In this document: positions 37,003-45,847 of the stretch, piece after piece
Layout: each line of letters starts with the position of its first letter
Numbering within the stretch: the stretch's first letter is position 1
Source: Lutibacter agarilyticus
GTDB lineage: Bacteria > Bacteroidota > Bacteroidia > Flavobacteriales > Flavobacteriaceae
NCBI RefSeq assembly: GCF_900188235.1
Contig: NZ_FZNT01000003.1
Span: 1-64,000 of the forward strand
DNA length: 64,000 nt
Reading direction: 5' to 3'
Position numbers and translations under genes: made by a program
Notes under the pieces: generated by a model
Told to the model about the DNA's origin: nothing
Database searches by the model: none
The model's input: the letters and a program-made list of their open reading frames with translations, nothing else

Positions 37003-39243
37003 TTAATATTTAGGAATTAATACATCTTTACCCCATTCTTTATTCGGATATTCATCCAATATAAGTTTCAGTGTTCCACCCGCCATTATTTGGCTATGTA
37101 GAATAAACGGGCTTTTAATTTCTTCACCATTTATAAATGCCTTTTGTATGTACTTTTTTGTTTTACTTGCTCCTTCAGCAAGCACAGTGAATTTTTTTCC
37201 GTTTGTAAGATTTATAGTGGTCTTTTCAAAGATTGGACTTGTAATATCATAATATGGTAAACCTGGTGTGGTTGGGTACAATCCCATCGAAGAAAACACT
37301 ACAAAGGCTGTCATTCCACCACCATCTTCATCTCCTGGTATTCCAAAAATATTATCTTTAAACCACACATCTAACAAAAACCGTGTTCGCTTTTGAGTTT
37401 TCCAAGGAGCTCCAAAATAGTTGTATAAATAGGGTATATGAAAAGAAGGTTCATTACCCATTGAAAACTGGCCAACAAGGCCTGTGGAATTCGAACCATT
37501 AATATAAAATTCATTTTTTTTCATTCCTAAGGGCTCTCTGAATAATTGATCCAATCTTTCTTCAGCTGAATCTTTTCCGCCAAGTAAAGTTATTAGCCCT
37601 TCAATATCATGCTGAACATCCCATGCGTACGTCCAACCATTATTTTCATCATAATAATCTCGATACCCTTTTCCTCCGGCAGATTTCGGATCAATATCTA
37701 TCCAATTCCCCTTATCATCTTTAGGCATAAATAAACGATATTCTTTATTCCATAAGTTTTTATAATCCTTGCCTTTTACTGAAAATTCCTTGTAATCGTC
37801 TTTATAATTTAATTCTTTAGAAAGTTCTCCCAAAACCCAAAAATCATAACTAATTCCTAATGAAACCGCTACAGTTTGCCGTTTTTCAAATCCATCCATC
37901 ATAGCTATTGTCTCTTTTTCACCAGGATGCAAAGCAGGAAAATACCCATGCTCATGATAAAAATCATCAATTTCCAATTTTGGAGTTCCTTGTCTCCAAG
38001 GTATAAAGGTCGCTTCCATCATATTTTTTTTAATGCCTTCATAAGCTTTTTCTACATTATAATCTTTCAATCCTTTTCGATAACCATCAATAAATAATGC
38101 TCCTGAATGATAAGAATTCATACACATGTGATTCCCGTGAACCTGTGGGAAAGTTGGCATCCACCCGCTTTGTTCATACATTAATGTATATGAATTTAAC
38201 ATGTCGTTTTCCATTTGGGGTGATAGAATCGTTCTTAAAGGATGTTGAGCACGATAGGTGTCCCACACCCAATCATCAACGTAGAATGGACGATCACTTT
38301 TATGAACTTCACCATCATAACCACTGTAATATTTTCCTCCTTCATTAATATTAACCATACGTTCGTAGGTACGATACAATGACGTATAAAATGTTCGTTT
38401 TTGAGCGTCTGTACCTCCTTCTACTTCAACCTGATTAATAACCTTTCCCCACTGCTTCTTTCCTTCCTCTACCAATTCATTAAAACTAACAGATTCTAAT
38501 TCCTTCTTAAAGTTTATCATGGCTTGCTCATGACTGATATATGAAACTGAGTATTTTAAAGAGACTGTAGAAGTTGTTCTTTTTGATAAGGAAATTGAAA
38601 ATTTTCCTTTGGTTGATTCTATTTCTGCGCCTTCAACCTTTTCATTATTACTATCCAATAAAACAGCATAAACAAACGCTGACATCACTCGAGTTATTGG
38701 GTTTGTTCCACGTGTTTTATATGATATTTTTTCTTCAAAAGAAAATGAATTATCATTATTCAACACAAAATTCATGTCACCTGAACCCTTAATAAGGAGG
38801 TTCTTTATTACAGTATTAGGGAACTCAAATTTATAAATTGCAACTTTGGACCCTGGGGTAAAACTAACTCTGACATCGTCATCAATCAAATAAGTACTAT
38901 ACAACCAAGGTTTTACTATTTCTAAATCGTGATCTATATTCATTTTCTTATCCCAAGTAATGTCAGAAACACCTCCCAAAGAAACCTTCATTTGAAGAAT
39001 GCCACGACTTCTGTGCGAAGTTACTTGAAGTGGAAAAGCATCTACTTGATCAGATATGTAGTCCTTTTTAATTGGAAACATTCTTAGCATTTGATTTGGC
39101 AATTGTATTGTTGGGTACGTTGGAACAAGAAATCGTGCAACATTTCCAATTGTAGGGTCAATATATTTTGTAAAATCTTTTTGCCCAAAAGAGGAAGTGA
39201 TGGAATAAATAGATAGCATAACTATCGTTATAAATTTTTTCAT
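37003..39243 (-). CDS. GH92 alpha-mannosidase, divergent subgroup
   Basis: 746 residues with a cleavable signal (SSFGQ, residue 21). The start of the beta-sandwich reads IDPTIGNVARFLVPTYPTIQ, not the classical FIGTGGHGHTFPG. The catalytic motifs GNEPSFH (acid Glu) and GDEDGGGMTAF (base Asp) are kept, so activity is expected. It resembles the next GH92 gene (39424-41694) much more than the others, which suggests that the two arose by tandem duplication. The changed N-terminal loops near the -1 site may reflect a different linkage or a substituted mannose. Confidence 0.92.
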   Translation of the reverse strand: MKKFITIVMLSIYSITSSFGQKDFTKYIDPTIGNVARFLVPTYPTIQLPNQMLRMFPIKKDYISDQVDAFPLQVTSHRSRGILQMKVSLGGVSDITWDKKMNIDHDLEIVKPWLYSTYLIDDDVRVSFTPGSKVAIYKFEFPNTVIKNLLIKGSGDMNFVLNNDNSFSFEEKISYKTRGTNPITRVMSAFVYAVLLDSNNEKVEGAEIESTKGKFSISLSKRTTSTVSLKYSVSYISHEQAMINFKKELESVSFNELVEEGKKQWGKVINQVEVEGGTDAQKRTFYTSLYRTYERMVNINEGGKYYSGYDGEVHKSDRPFYVDDWVWDTYRAQHPLRTILSPQMENDMLNSYTLMYEQSGWMPTFPQVHGNHMCMNSYHSGALFIDGYRKGLKDYNVEKAYEGIKKNMMEATFIPWRQGTPKLEIDDFYHEHGYFPALHPGEKETIAMMDGFEKRQTVAVSLGISYDFWVLGELSKELNYKDDYKEFSVKGKDYKNLWNKEYRLFMPKDDKGNWIDIDPKSAGGKGYRDYYDENNGWTYAWDVQHDIEGLITLLGGKDSAEERLDQLFREPLGMKKNEFYINGSNSTGLVGQFSMGNEPSFHIPYLYNYFGAPWKTQKRTRFLLDVWFKDNIFGIPGDEDGGGMTAFVVFSSMGLYPTTPGLPYYDITSPIFEKTTINLTNGKKFTVLAEGASKTKKYIQKAFINGEEIKSPFILHSQIMAGGTLKLILDEYPNKEWGKDVLIPKY

Positions 39244-39263
39244 AAAACAGTTTTTTTTTAATT

Positions 39264-39292
39264 AAAAAAAGAGGAGGTATTTCAACCTCCTC
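39264..39292 (-). terminator. Terminator-like hairpin after the susC operon
   Basis: 8-bp perfect stem GAGGAGGT / ACCTCCTC with a 6-nt loop (39271-39292), followed on the minus strand by seven T. It lies between the GH92 gene ending at 39424 and the GH92 gene starting at 39243. It would end or attenuate the susC-D-GH99-GH92 transcript. Confidence 0.7.
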
Positions 39293-39423
39293 AACTCAAA
39301 ACATAAATAAACAAACTACTATACTCAATATTTTCAAATGGATACTAACTTGTAATTTCAAAACTAATATTGTATCAATATTTTAATTCATCCCAAAATG
39401 TTTTTCACCTGTTAAGCTATTAA

Positions 39424-41694
39424 CTAATCAACAGATGAAGGGGCATCTTTTGAATTAATTCCCCAAGTTTTATTTGCAACATTACTCATAACCAACTCCA
39501 ATGTTGCACCATTTTTAATATCATTATGAGAAAACCATGGCTTATTCCATTCTTTTCCATTCAATGTTGCAGATTGGATATATTTGTTATCTGGATTGTA
39601 ATTATCAACTACAATATTAAAATCATTTCCATTTTCTAAATGAACTGTTGCTCTTTCAAAAACTGGACTTCCAATATTGTATTCAGGTATTCCTGGAGTA
39701 ACAGGATAAAAACCTAATTGAGAAAACACAACAAATGCAGACATTCCGCCTCCATCTTCATCACCAGGAACCCCCATTAAGTCATTTCGAAACCATTGGT
39801 CTAATAATGTTCTTATTCGTTTTTGTGTTTTCCACGGTTGTCCTGCATAATTATATAGATAAGGTATATGCAATGATGGTTCATTTGCCATAGTAAATTG
39901 CCCTACATTTCCAGTTTGATCAGGTAATTGAGCATAGAATTCATATTTACTTCTTCCTAATGGTTCAGAAAACATACTATTTAAATTATTGATGAAAGAT
40001 TCTTCTCCTCCCATTAACTTGATTAAATCTTTAATGTTATGCTGTACATCCCATCGATACGTCCAAGCATTATTTTCACTATAAAATTTTCTTGCTCCCA
40101 TTCCTCCTGAAAATTTATAATCAAAAGGTGTAATAAATTCGCCTTTACTATTCTTTGGGTGAAAGAATTTTGTTTCTGAATTGAATAAATTTTGATAATT
40201 AAAAGAGTTTTTTAAAAAAGAATTGTATTCCTCAACTTCATTCAATTCTTTTGCTATTTGGGCTAAACACCATTCATCATAAGAAGTTCCAAGGGTAACC
40301 GCTACCGGTTGACGACTTTCAAAACCATGAACTTCAGGTATTGTTTCTTTTTCCCCATGATTTAATGCTGGAAAATAACCTTTTTCTTTATAAAAAATCT
40401 CTAATTCTCCCGCTGGCATACCAGACCAAGGAGCTAATGTTTTTTGCGTAATTCCGTTTTTACAAGCATCATAGGCCTTTCTTAAATCAAACCCTCTTAA
40501 ACCTTTTCTATAACCGTCAATTACAGAGGCTACACCGTGATTTGAATTCATTCTACGACTATCACCTGTAACTTCTGGAAAAGTTGGCATCCAAAAGTTA
40601 TCCATCTGTTCAGCCATTAAAACAAAAGAATTAATTATGTCTTCTTCTTTTTTTACATCTATTAAAGCTCTTAAAGGATGGTGAGCTCTATATGAATCCC
40701 AAATCCAATCATCAGTATAAAATGGACGCCCATCGTCATTATGAACGGAGTTATCAAAAGCACTGTAATAACGACCATCTTCAGAAAGACAAACTGGACG
40801 TTCATAAGTACGATATAGAGAAGTGTAAAAAACAGTTTTATCTGTATCATCTCCTCCTTCAATTTCAATTTTATTTAATGCTTCGTTCCATATTTGACGC
40901 GCTATATCATTTAAGGTTTCAATATCTTTACCTAACACTTCTCTTTTGTAATTACTTTCTGCCTGCTTTTCATCAATAAAAGAAATTCCATAACGTACAT
41001 TTAATTGTTTTGTGTTTTCAGGGTATTTTAAAACAATACTAGCGTTGATACCTTTTGCTTTATTCCCTTCTACTAAAACATCATTTTTTAGAACATTAAC
41101 AGTTTCTGGTTTCTCTTCCAGATTCATGTAGAGGTATACTTTTGTGTTGTTTTCAATAATTTGGTAACCCGAAAGTGAACTTCCATTCCAATTTATCTCA
41201 CCATTTCTTGAATTTAATATCAAATAGACATCTTCATCTTTTTTGAAGTCGATTTGGTACATTGCTGATTGATGCGATAATCCAAAATTTACAGTGGTTT
41301 GTTGTTCATCTAAATAAGCTTTATATGAGTAGGGTGTTAACTTTTCATTATCATAACTATAATCAATAACTGGTTTTATTTCACTTTCCAAACCTTGAAA
41401 TGGGCTCAAATTAAATGCTGAACTTCCTCGGTGACTTGTTACTATTAATGGCAATCCCTTTAATAAATCAGCTGTAAAATCCCTGCGCTCTGGATAAACA
41501 CGCATTATGCTATTAGGTAAATGCATTGTTGGAAAAGTTGGCACCAACAAATGGCTTATATTGCCCATATATGGATTTACAAAATCAATGGGGTCATTAG
41601 ATATAGTATCATGTTTTATTTTTTCATTACATGAAATTATAACAAAAGCTATAATTAAACTAGTAACTACTTTTATTTTATTAAAACTGTTCAT
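39424..41694 (-). CDS. GH92 alpha-mannosidase, divergent subgroup (lipoprotein)
   Basis: 756 residues, lipobox ISC with Cys22. The N-terminal domain reads VNPYMGNISHLLVPTFPTMH, as in its neighbour at 37003-39243. Acid motif ANEPSLH (Glu) and base motif GDEDGGGMSAF are intact. The pair shares the segments YTDDWIWDSYRAHHPLRAL and VDDWVWDTYRAQHPLRTI. The lipid anchor here against a cleavable signal in its paralogue hints at different compartments. It is transcribed with susC, susD and GH99. Confidence 0.92.
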   Translation of the reverse strand: MNSFNKIKVVTSLIIAFVIISCNEKIKHDTISNDPIDFVNPYMGNISHLLVPTFPTMHLPNSIMRVYPERRDFTADLLKGLPLIVTSHRGSSAFNLSPFQGLESEIKPVIDYSYDNEKLTPYSYKAYLDEQQTTVNFGLSHQSAMYQIDFKKDEDVYLILNSRNGEINWNGSSLSGYQIIENNTKVYLYMNLEEKPETVNVLKNDVLVEGNKAKGINASIVLKYPENTKQLNVRYGISFIDEKQAESNYKREVLGKDIETLNDIARQIWNEALNKIEIEGGDDTDKTVFYTSLYRTYERPVCLSEDGRYYSAFDNSVHNDDGRPFYTDDWIWDSYRAHHPLRALIDVKKEEDIINSFVLMAEQMDNFWMPTFPEVTGDSRRMNSNHGVASVIDGYRKGLRGFDLRKAYDACKNGITQKTLAPWSGMPAGELEIFYKEKGYFPALNHGEKETIPEVHGFESRQPVAVTLGTSYDEWCLAQIAKELNEVEEYNSFLKNSFNYQNLFNSETKFFHPKNSKGEFITPFDYKFSGGMGARKFYSENNAWTYRWDVQHNIKDLIKLMGGEESFINNLNSMFSEPLGRSKYEFYAQLPDQTGNVGQFTMANEPSLHIPYLYNYAGQPWKTQKRIRTLLDQWFRNDLMGVPGDEDGGGMSAFVVFSQLGFYPVTPGIPEYNIGSPVFERATVHLENGNDFNIVVDNYNPDNKYIQSATLNGKEWNKPWFSHNDIKNGATLELVMSNVANKTWGINSKDAPSSVD

Positions 41695-41740
41695 TTTTTA
41701 TTTTCTCTTTATTTATTCTTTTTCAAAAAGCTTTATTTAA

Positions 41741-41777
41741 AATAAACAGGCAAGATGAATTTACTCACCTGTTTATT
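41741..41777 (-). other. Intergenic hairpin between GH99 and GH92
   Basis: A perfect 10-bp inverted repeat, AATAAACAGG (41741-41750) and CCTGTTTATT (41768-41777). No strong T run follows directly, so processing or differential stability of the polycistronic mRNA is as likely as termination. Confidence 0.45.
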
Positions 41778-41803
41778 ATCAAAAAACAACTAATTAACTT
41801 TTA

Positions 41804-43135
41804 TTATCTTGTAGGTTTTGTACTTGAATAACTTCCTTCTCCATGAAACCAGTTTGCTGCTTGACCAGTTAACCATAGGTAATAGTCAGACTCTAAATCA
41901 TCTTCAATACCTACAAATTTATACCCATCAGTTCCATTTAGTGGCACTTCGCTTTCTCGTTTCACTTTAAAAATGGCCGTTCCTTCGTCCACTTCGTCAA
42001 ACATAGCGACATATAAACTTTTTGCTCCTCCAGCCTTTGCTCCAGCTATTTGCGCCCATAAGAAGTCACCTTTCAACCTTGGAATTTGATTGAATTTACT
42101 TGGATCTTTTTTCAAATTCCCCCAAGTAAACCCTGGAAATACTAACGGCACATAATCAACGCCATTATTCTTTGTCCATTTAACATCTTGATACACATTA
42201 TCAGGATTGTAATTACTTGGTGCATTATATCGCCCAACTGCCCATGGCATAATAACATCAACCTTTTTAATTAAAGTATGAAAGGCAGGGTTATTCTCTG
42301 TATCATTTCCAAAAGTTCTCCAATAATATGGAACTCCTAACATAATTGATACTTTGTTTGTAGGTCCTTTTAATCTACCTACTAGTTTATCTACATCAGC
42401 CGTACTATAATTTCTCCCATCACTGAACCCAACGCCCCAAATTGACAACATAGGTTTACCATTATGTCTTAGATAAGTTGGATGCTCTATATTAGAGAAC
42501 AAGTTAAATTGGCTAACTAGTTCATTCCAGTCATTTTCCAAAAAAGCTACCTCTTCACTATCACTTCCACTTAGGTCATACATAACGCTAATAGCTCGTC
42601 CGTATTTTTTGGCTGCTTTTAATGCGTTTTCTAGTACCTTATTAAAATGTCTTTTACCAGATTCACCTTTAACTTCACTAATAAACCGCTGCATATGAAC
42701 ACCATCTATTCCATGTTCCTTCATCCATTTGAAATGAAGGTCTACGGACTGTTCATCATAAGGGCTATACAAGTAAGCGCTTGAACCATCAGAATATGTA
42801 AAAGGTGTGACATATTTATTCTCGTACTCAGTCATATCTGGCCACATATCAATAGAAGAACAACCAGGAGTAAATCCACAACTGTTCTTATAGTGATGCC
42901 AACCTCGATTCGACTCATCTCCTTCTGCTGCAAACCATCCCTGATATCCTGCCATGACCAAATTTGTATAAGATGTATATAAACATCCTGTTTCATCATA
43001 AACTACCTCCTCAACTGTAGGAGGTGGATTTACAACAACTGGTTCTTCAATTTCCTCAACTTCAACTTTTGAACATGAAGAAGCTAAAAAAACTGTTGAA
43101 ACTATTGAGATTAGTAATATTTTGAATACTTTCAT
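41804..43135 (-). CDS. GH99-type endo-alpha-mannosidase (surface lipoprotein)
   Basis: 443 residues, lipobox SSC with Cys21, then a flexible acidic/proline linker (residues 23-42) that would hold the enzyme away from the membrane. The catalytic domain starts LVMAGYQGWFAAEGDE and carries the Glu pair in FDEVDEGTA. It is encoded directly after the SusC/D/DUF3823 genes, as is usual for the surface endo-enzyme that cuts the polymer before uptake. It is similar throughout to the second GH99 (31711-33012). Confidence 0.92.
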   Translation of the reverse strand: MKVFKILLISIVSTVFLASSCSKVEVEEIEEPVVVNPPPTVEEVVYDETGCLYTSYTNLVMAGYQGWFAAEGDESNRGWHHYKNSCGFTPGCSSIDMWPDMTEYENKYVTPFTYSDGSSAYLYSPYDEQSVDLHFKWMKEHGIDGVHMQRFISEVKGESGKRHFNKVLENALKAAKKYGRAISVMYDLSGSDSEEVAFLENDWNELVSQFNLFSNIEHPTYLRHNGKPMLSIWGVGFSDGRNYSTADVDKLVGRLKGPTNKVSIMLGVPYYWRTFGNDTENNPAFHTLIKKVDVIMPWAVGRYNAPSNYNPDNVYQDVKWTKNNGVDYVPLVFPGFTWGNLKKDPSKFNQIPRLKGDFLWAQIAGAKAGGAKSLYVAMFDEVDEGTAIFKVKRESEVPLNGTDGYKFVGIEDDLESDYYLWLTGQAANWFHGEGSYSSTKPTR

Positions 43136-43164
43136 GAATTATCTAATTTTAAATTCTTTAATTC

Positions 43165-43207
43165 GTGTAACTGAAGGCTTTCTATGAAATAAAAGCCTCC
43201 ATTACAC
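43165..43207 (-). other. Intergenic hairpin after the DUF3823 gene
   Basis: A long imperfect stem: GTGTAA and AGGCTTT on the left pair with AAAGCCT and TTACAC on the right, with a short internal loop. It lies between the DUF3823 gene and GH99. Hairpins at such points in susCD operons often reduce read-through or protect the upstream mRNA. Confidence 0.45.
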
Positions 43208-43227
43208 AAAAAATCAAACCAAATTTA

Positions 43228-43917
43228 TTAAAGTTGAATACTTACAGCTTGCGCATAATTAAATTTTGAATTAGAAGCATTATACAATGCTCCAATTCTG
43301 AAAAAATAAACCTTACCCGCTTTTAAATCTATTTCATTATCTGTATCAATTGATAATGTATAGACCGTATTTGGATCTGTAACAGCGTCAATATTTTGAT
43401 CAGCCTTTGTAAGCCTCATTGGTTCACCTACATTTCCATCAGAACCTGCATACAACCCAATTGTTTTTACATTACTTAAACCGGTTTGTTCCAAAGAAAA
43501 AGTAGCTGTAACAATACTTCCAGATTTAGAAACATTTGCATTTTTTATTCTAATATATGGAGTCACGATTAAATCAAGTTTTGTACTTCCACTAATATTC
43601 ATTTTGATAGTATCAATTGGATGAAAATTAGTTTTTATTGGAAATATATCATAATCATTTCCAAACAATTGACTATCTCGGTATGTACCATCTACACTGT
43701 AATTCATATGTTGTGGAGATACATTTTCCCATCCATGTTCTCTAAGTTCTAATTCACCTCCCCGGATGATGTCCTGCTGAACTAGTTCACCAGTTACATC
43801 ATCAATTATACTTCCGTATAATTCAGAATCTGGTCCGTCCATTTCGTCTAGCTCACAAGAAGCCAAACAACCAATAGAAACTATCAGTATTGCTATATAT
43901 TTAATTTTATTCATCAT
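43228..43917 (-). CDS. DUF3823 lipoprotein (SusE/F-position glycan-binding candidate)
   Basis: 229 residues, lipobox ASC with Cys20. The mature sequence ELDEMDGPDSELYGSIID, the repeated V-T-G-E turn and the DLIVTPYIRIKNANV segment match the DUF3823 family, made of two beta-sandwich domains (about residues 30-125 and 130-228). Proteins of this family occur right after SusD in many PULs and are thought to bind glycan at the cell surface. No catalytic motif is seen. Confidence 0.85.
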   Translation of the reverse strand: MMNKIKYIAILIVSIGCLASCELDEMDGPDSELYGSIIDDVTGELVQQDIIRGGELELREHGWENVSPQHMNYSVDGTYRDSQLFGNDYDIFPIKTNFHPIDTIKMNISGSTKLDLIVTPYIRIKNANVSKSGSIVTATFSLEQTGLSNVKTIGLYAGSDGNVGEPMRLTKADQNIDAVTDPNTVYTLSIDTDNEIDLKAGKVYFFRIGALYNASNSKFNYAQAVSIQL

Positions 43918-43948
43918 ACATTAATTTTAATTTTATAAATTATTCTAC

Positions 43949-45835
43949 TTACTGAGGGTTTTGAACTAATCCGTTTAAACCAACTCCTGGAATAGCTCTA
44001 TAGTAATGCTTGATATCAAATGTTTGAGGGCTATTCCCTCTTACTCTATTTCGAACAAAAATATATTTATAAGGAGCACTTCCTCTTAAATCTAATACTG
44101 GCATTAAAGAATGCTTTCTTGTATTATTAAATGTAGTATGATAGGTTCTTCTTCTCATTAAATCCCATATACCTTTGTTTTCAAAAGCTAGTTCAACAGC
44201 TCTTTCTCGTAAAACGTTATTAACAGTTAATGGAATATCTGTTTGATGAAAAGCTCTTCTACGAGTTGCATTCATTGCTTCAGCTGCTTTTGATTCATCT
44301 CCTAAACCACTTTCAGCTACTGCTTCAGCGTAATTCAATAAAATTTCTGCATATCTAAATTCCGCGAAATCTGTATTGCTTCTGTTCCACCCTGGAATAA
44401 CAGGAGTGGTTTGTAAAAACTTTTTGAATCCAAAACCTGTTTTAGTCATATTTCCTCCATGAGGATCAAAACCAGAATGCTCTTCAGGACTTAAAGTACC
44501 ATAAGTATAATAGGTAGTTCCATTTACATCAATTTGTGCTTTTGTTTCAATCTTTGCATTTCCATCTGGTTGAACATACCCTGCTTGAATAATCATATTA
44601 TCACCTTTCCATTCTGAATTTGGAAGAATAACTTGAGCTCTTAAACGGGCATCTTTGTCTGCAAAAATATCAACAGGATTATCATAATGAACGTAATCTC
44701 TAGAGGAGTCAAAACCATTGTAGTTTTCTGTATCACCATCAGTTGTTGTAACGATTGTACCATTTTCACCTGGCTTGCTGTAATTTTCAAATAAATCAGC
44801 AAAATCTAATGTTGGGTTATATCTTCCAGGGTGAGGCCATCCGTTTCTTTTCTGAGCTGGACCAAACCAAATATCATAATTATTTCCGTAATTATCTCCT
44901 GGTATCGTACGACCTTTTATAAGAATTGCTTCGTTTCCAGCAATATTTGGATTTTCAAACATTGCTCTAAAATTTTCTGCAGCTGCCTCAGCGCTAGCAG
45001 GATTTGGCTGATACAAAGAGTATGGTCCATACTCCATAAGTTCATTAGATGCATCAATACATTCTTGGTAATATCTGTTCGCATCACCAGTAGAAAGTCC
45101 CACAAGTCCTTGTGTTACTGCATCACCAGTTAAATCAACGTTTCCTCCAAATTTGGCAATAGAAGCAGCATGTAAGGCTACCCTAGATTTAAGTGCTAAT
45201 GCTGCCCATTTAGAAGCTCTTCTACCATTTGTTTCACCCAAAGCGTTAATGGCAATATCACATTCAGCCAAAACAAAATCCCATGTTTCTTTTTCTGTGT
45301 TTCTTGGAACTTTTAAAGATTCTGGGTCTCCATCATATTCTTGAGGCTCCGTAATAATAGGAACTCCTCCGTATCTTTTTACCAATCCGAAATAAGCAAA
45401 ACTTCTAATAAATGCTGCTTCAGCAGTGTACGCTGCTCTGTCATCCTCATTAATATCTAATGTTGGAATAATGTCTATAAACAAGTTTACATCTCTTATT
45501 AAACTATAGGCAGGTTCCCACCATTTTAAATAGCTACCACTCACAAAACTATTTCGTTCACTATGGTGACCCATCATTGTTAACATAGAGTTTGAAAAAC
45601 CACCATTATTTGGTCCGCCTCTATTAAAATTAAATCCCTCTTTCGGAAAGTATGTTAAATCTTCGATAGGTAATCTATCGTATAAATCTGCCAAATACAA
45701 TTTGGTTCCTTCTGGATCACCAAATAACTCATCTGCTGTAATTTTGTCCGTTGGCTCTAAATCTAATCCATCGTTACATGAAGAAACTAGAACGACAAAT
45801 GCCAAGAGAAAAAATATATTTTTTATTGTTTTCAT
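43949..45835 (-). CDS. susD: SusD/RagB family outer-membrane glycan-binding lipoprotein
   Basis: 628 residues, lipobox SSC with Cys20. The mature N-terminus NDGLDLEPTDKITADELF is the standard SusD start. The TPR-like helical core includes YTAEAAFIRSFAYFGLVKRY, GVPIITEPQ and SKWAALALKSRVALHAAS. The C-terminal FRYAEILLNYAEAVAESG and RERAVELAFENKGIWDLMRR segments are family hallmarks. It forms the lid of the SusC transporter and captures oligosaccharide at the surface. The gene is 12 bp downstream of susC. Confidence 0.96.
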   Translation of the reverse strand: MKTIKNIFFLLAFVVLVSSCNDGLDLEPTDKITADELFGDPEGTKLYLADLYDRLPIEDLTYFPKEGFNFNRGGPNNGGFSNSMLTMMGHHSERNSFVSGSYLKWWEPAYSLIRDVNLFIDIIPTLDINEDDRAAYTAEAAFIRSFAYFGLVKRYGGVPIITEPQEYDGDPESLKVPRNTEKETWDFVLAECDIAINALGETNGRRASKWAALALKSRVALHAASIAKFGGNVDLTGDAVTQGLVGLSTGDANRYYQECIDASNELMEYGPYSLYQPNPASAEAAAENFRAMFENPNIAGNEAILIKGRTIPGDNYGNNYDIWFGPAQKRNGWPHPGRYNPTLDFADLFENYSKPGENGTIVTTTDGDTENYNGFDSSRDYVHYDNPVDIFADKDARLRAQVILPNSEWKGDNMIIQAGYVQPDGNAKIETKAQIDVNGTTYYTYGTLSPEEHSGFDPHGGNMTKTGFGFKKFLQTTPVIPGWNRSNTDFAEFRYAEILLNYAEAVAESGLGDESKAAEAMNATRRRAFHQTDIPLTVNNVLRERAVELAFENKGIWDLMRRRTYHTTFNNTRKHSLMPVLDLRGSAPYKYIFVRNRVRGNSPQTFDIKHYYRAIPGVGLNGLVQNPQ

Positions 45836-45847
45836 ATTATTATCTGT

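Noticed and set aside
39359-39366. TAGTTTTG as a promoter for the GH92 gene at 37003-39243
   Set aside because: It fits TANNTTTG but lacks both the -33 box and the TTAATTAA box at the usual distance. It is over 110 bp from the start, with a terminator-like hairpin between.
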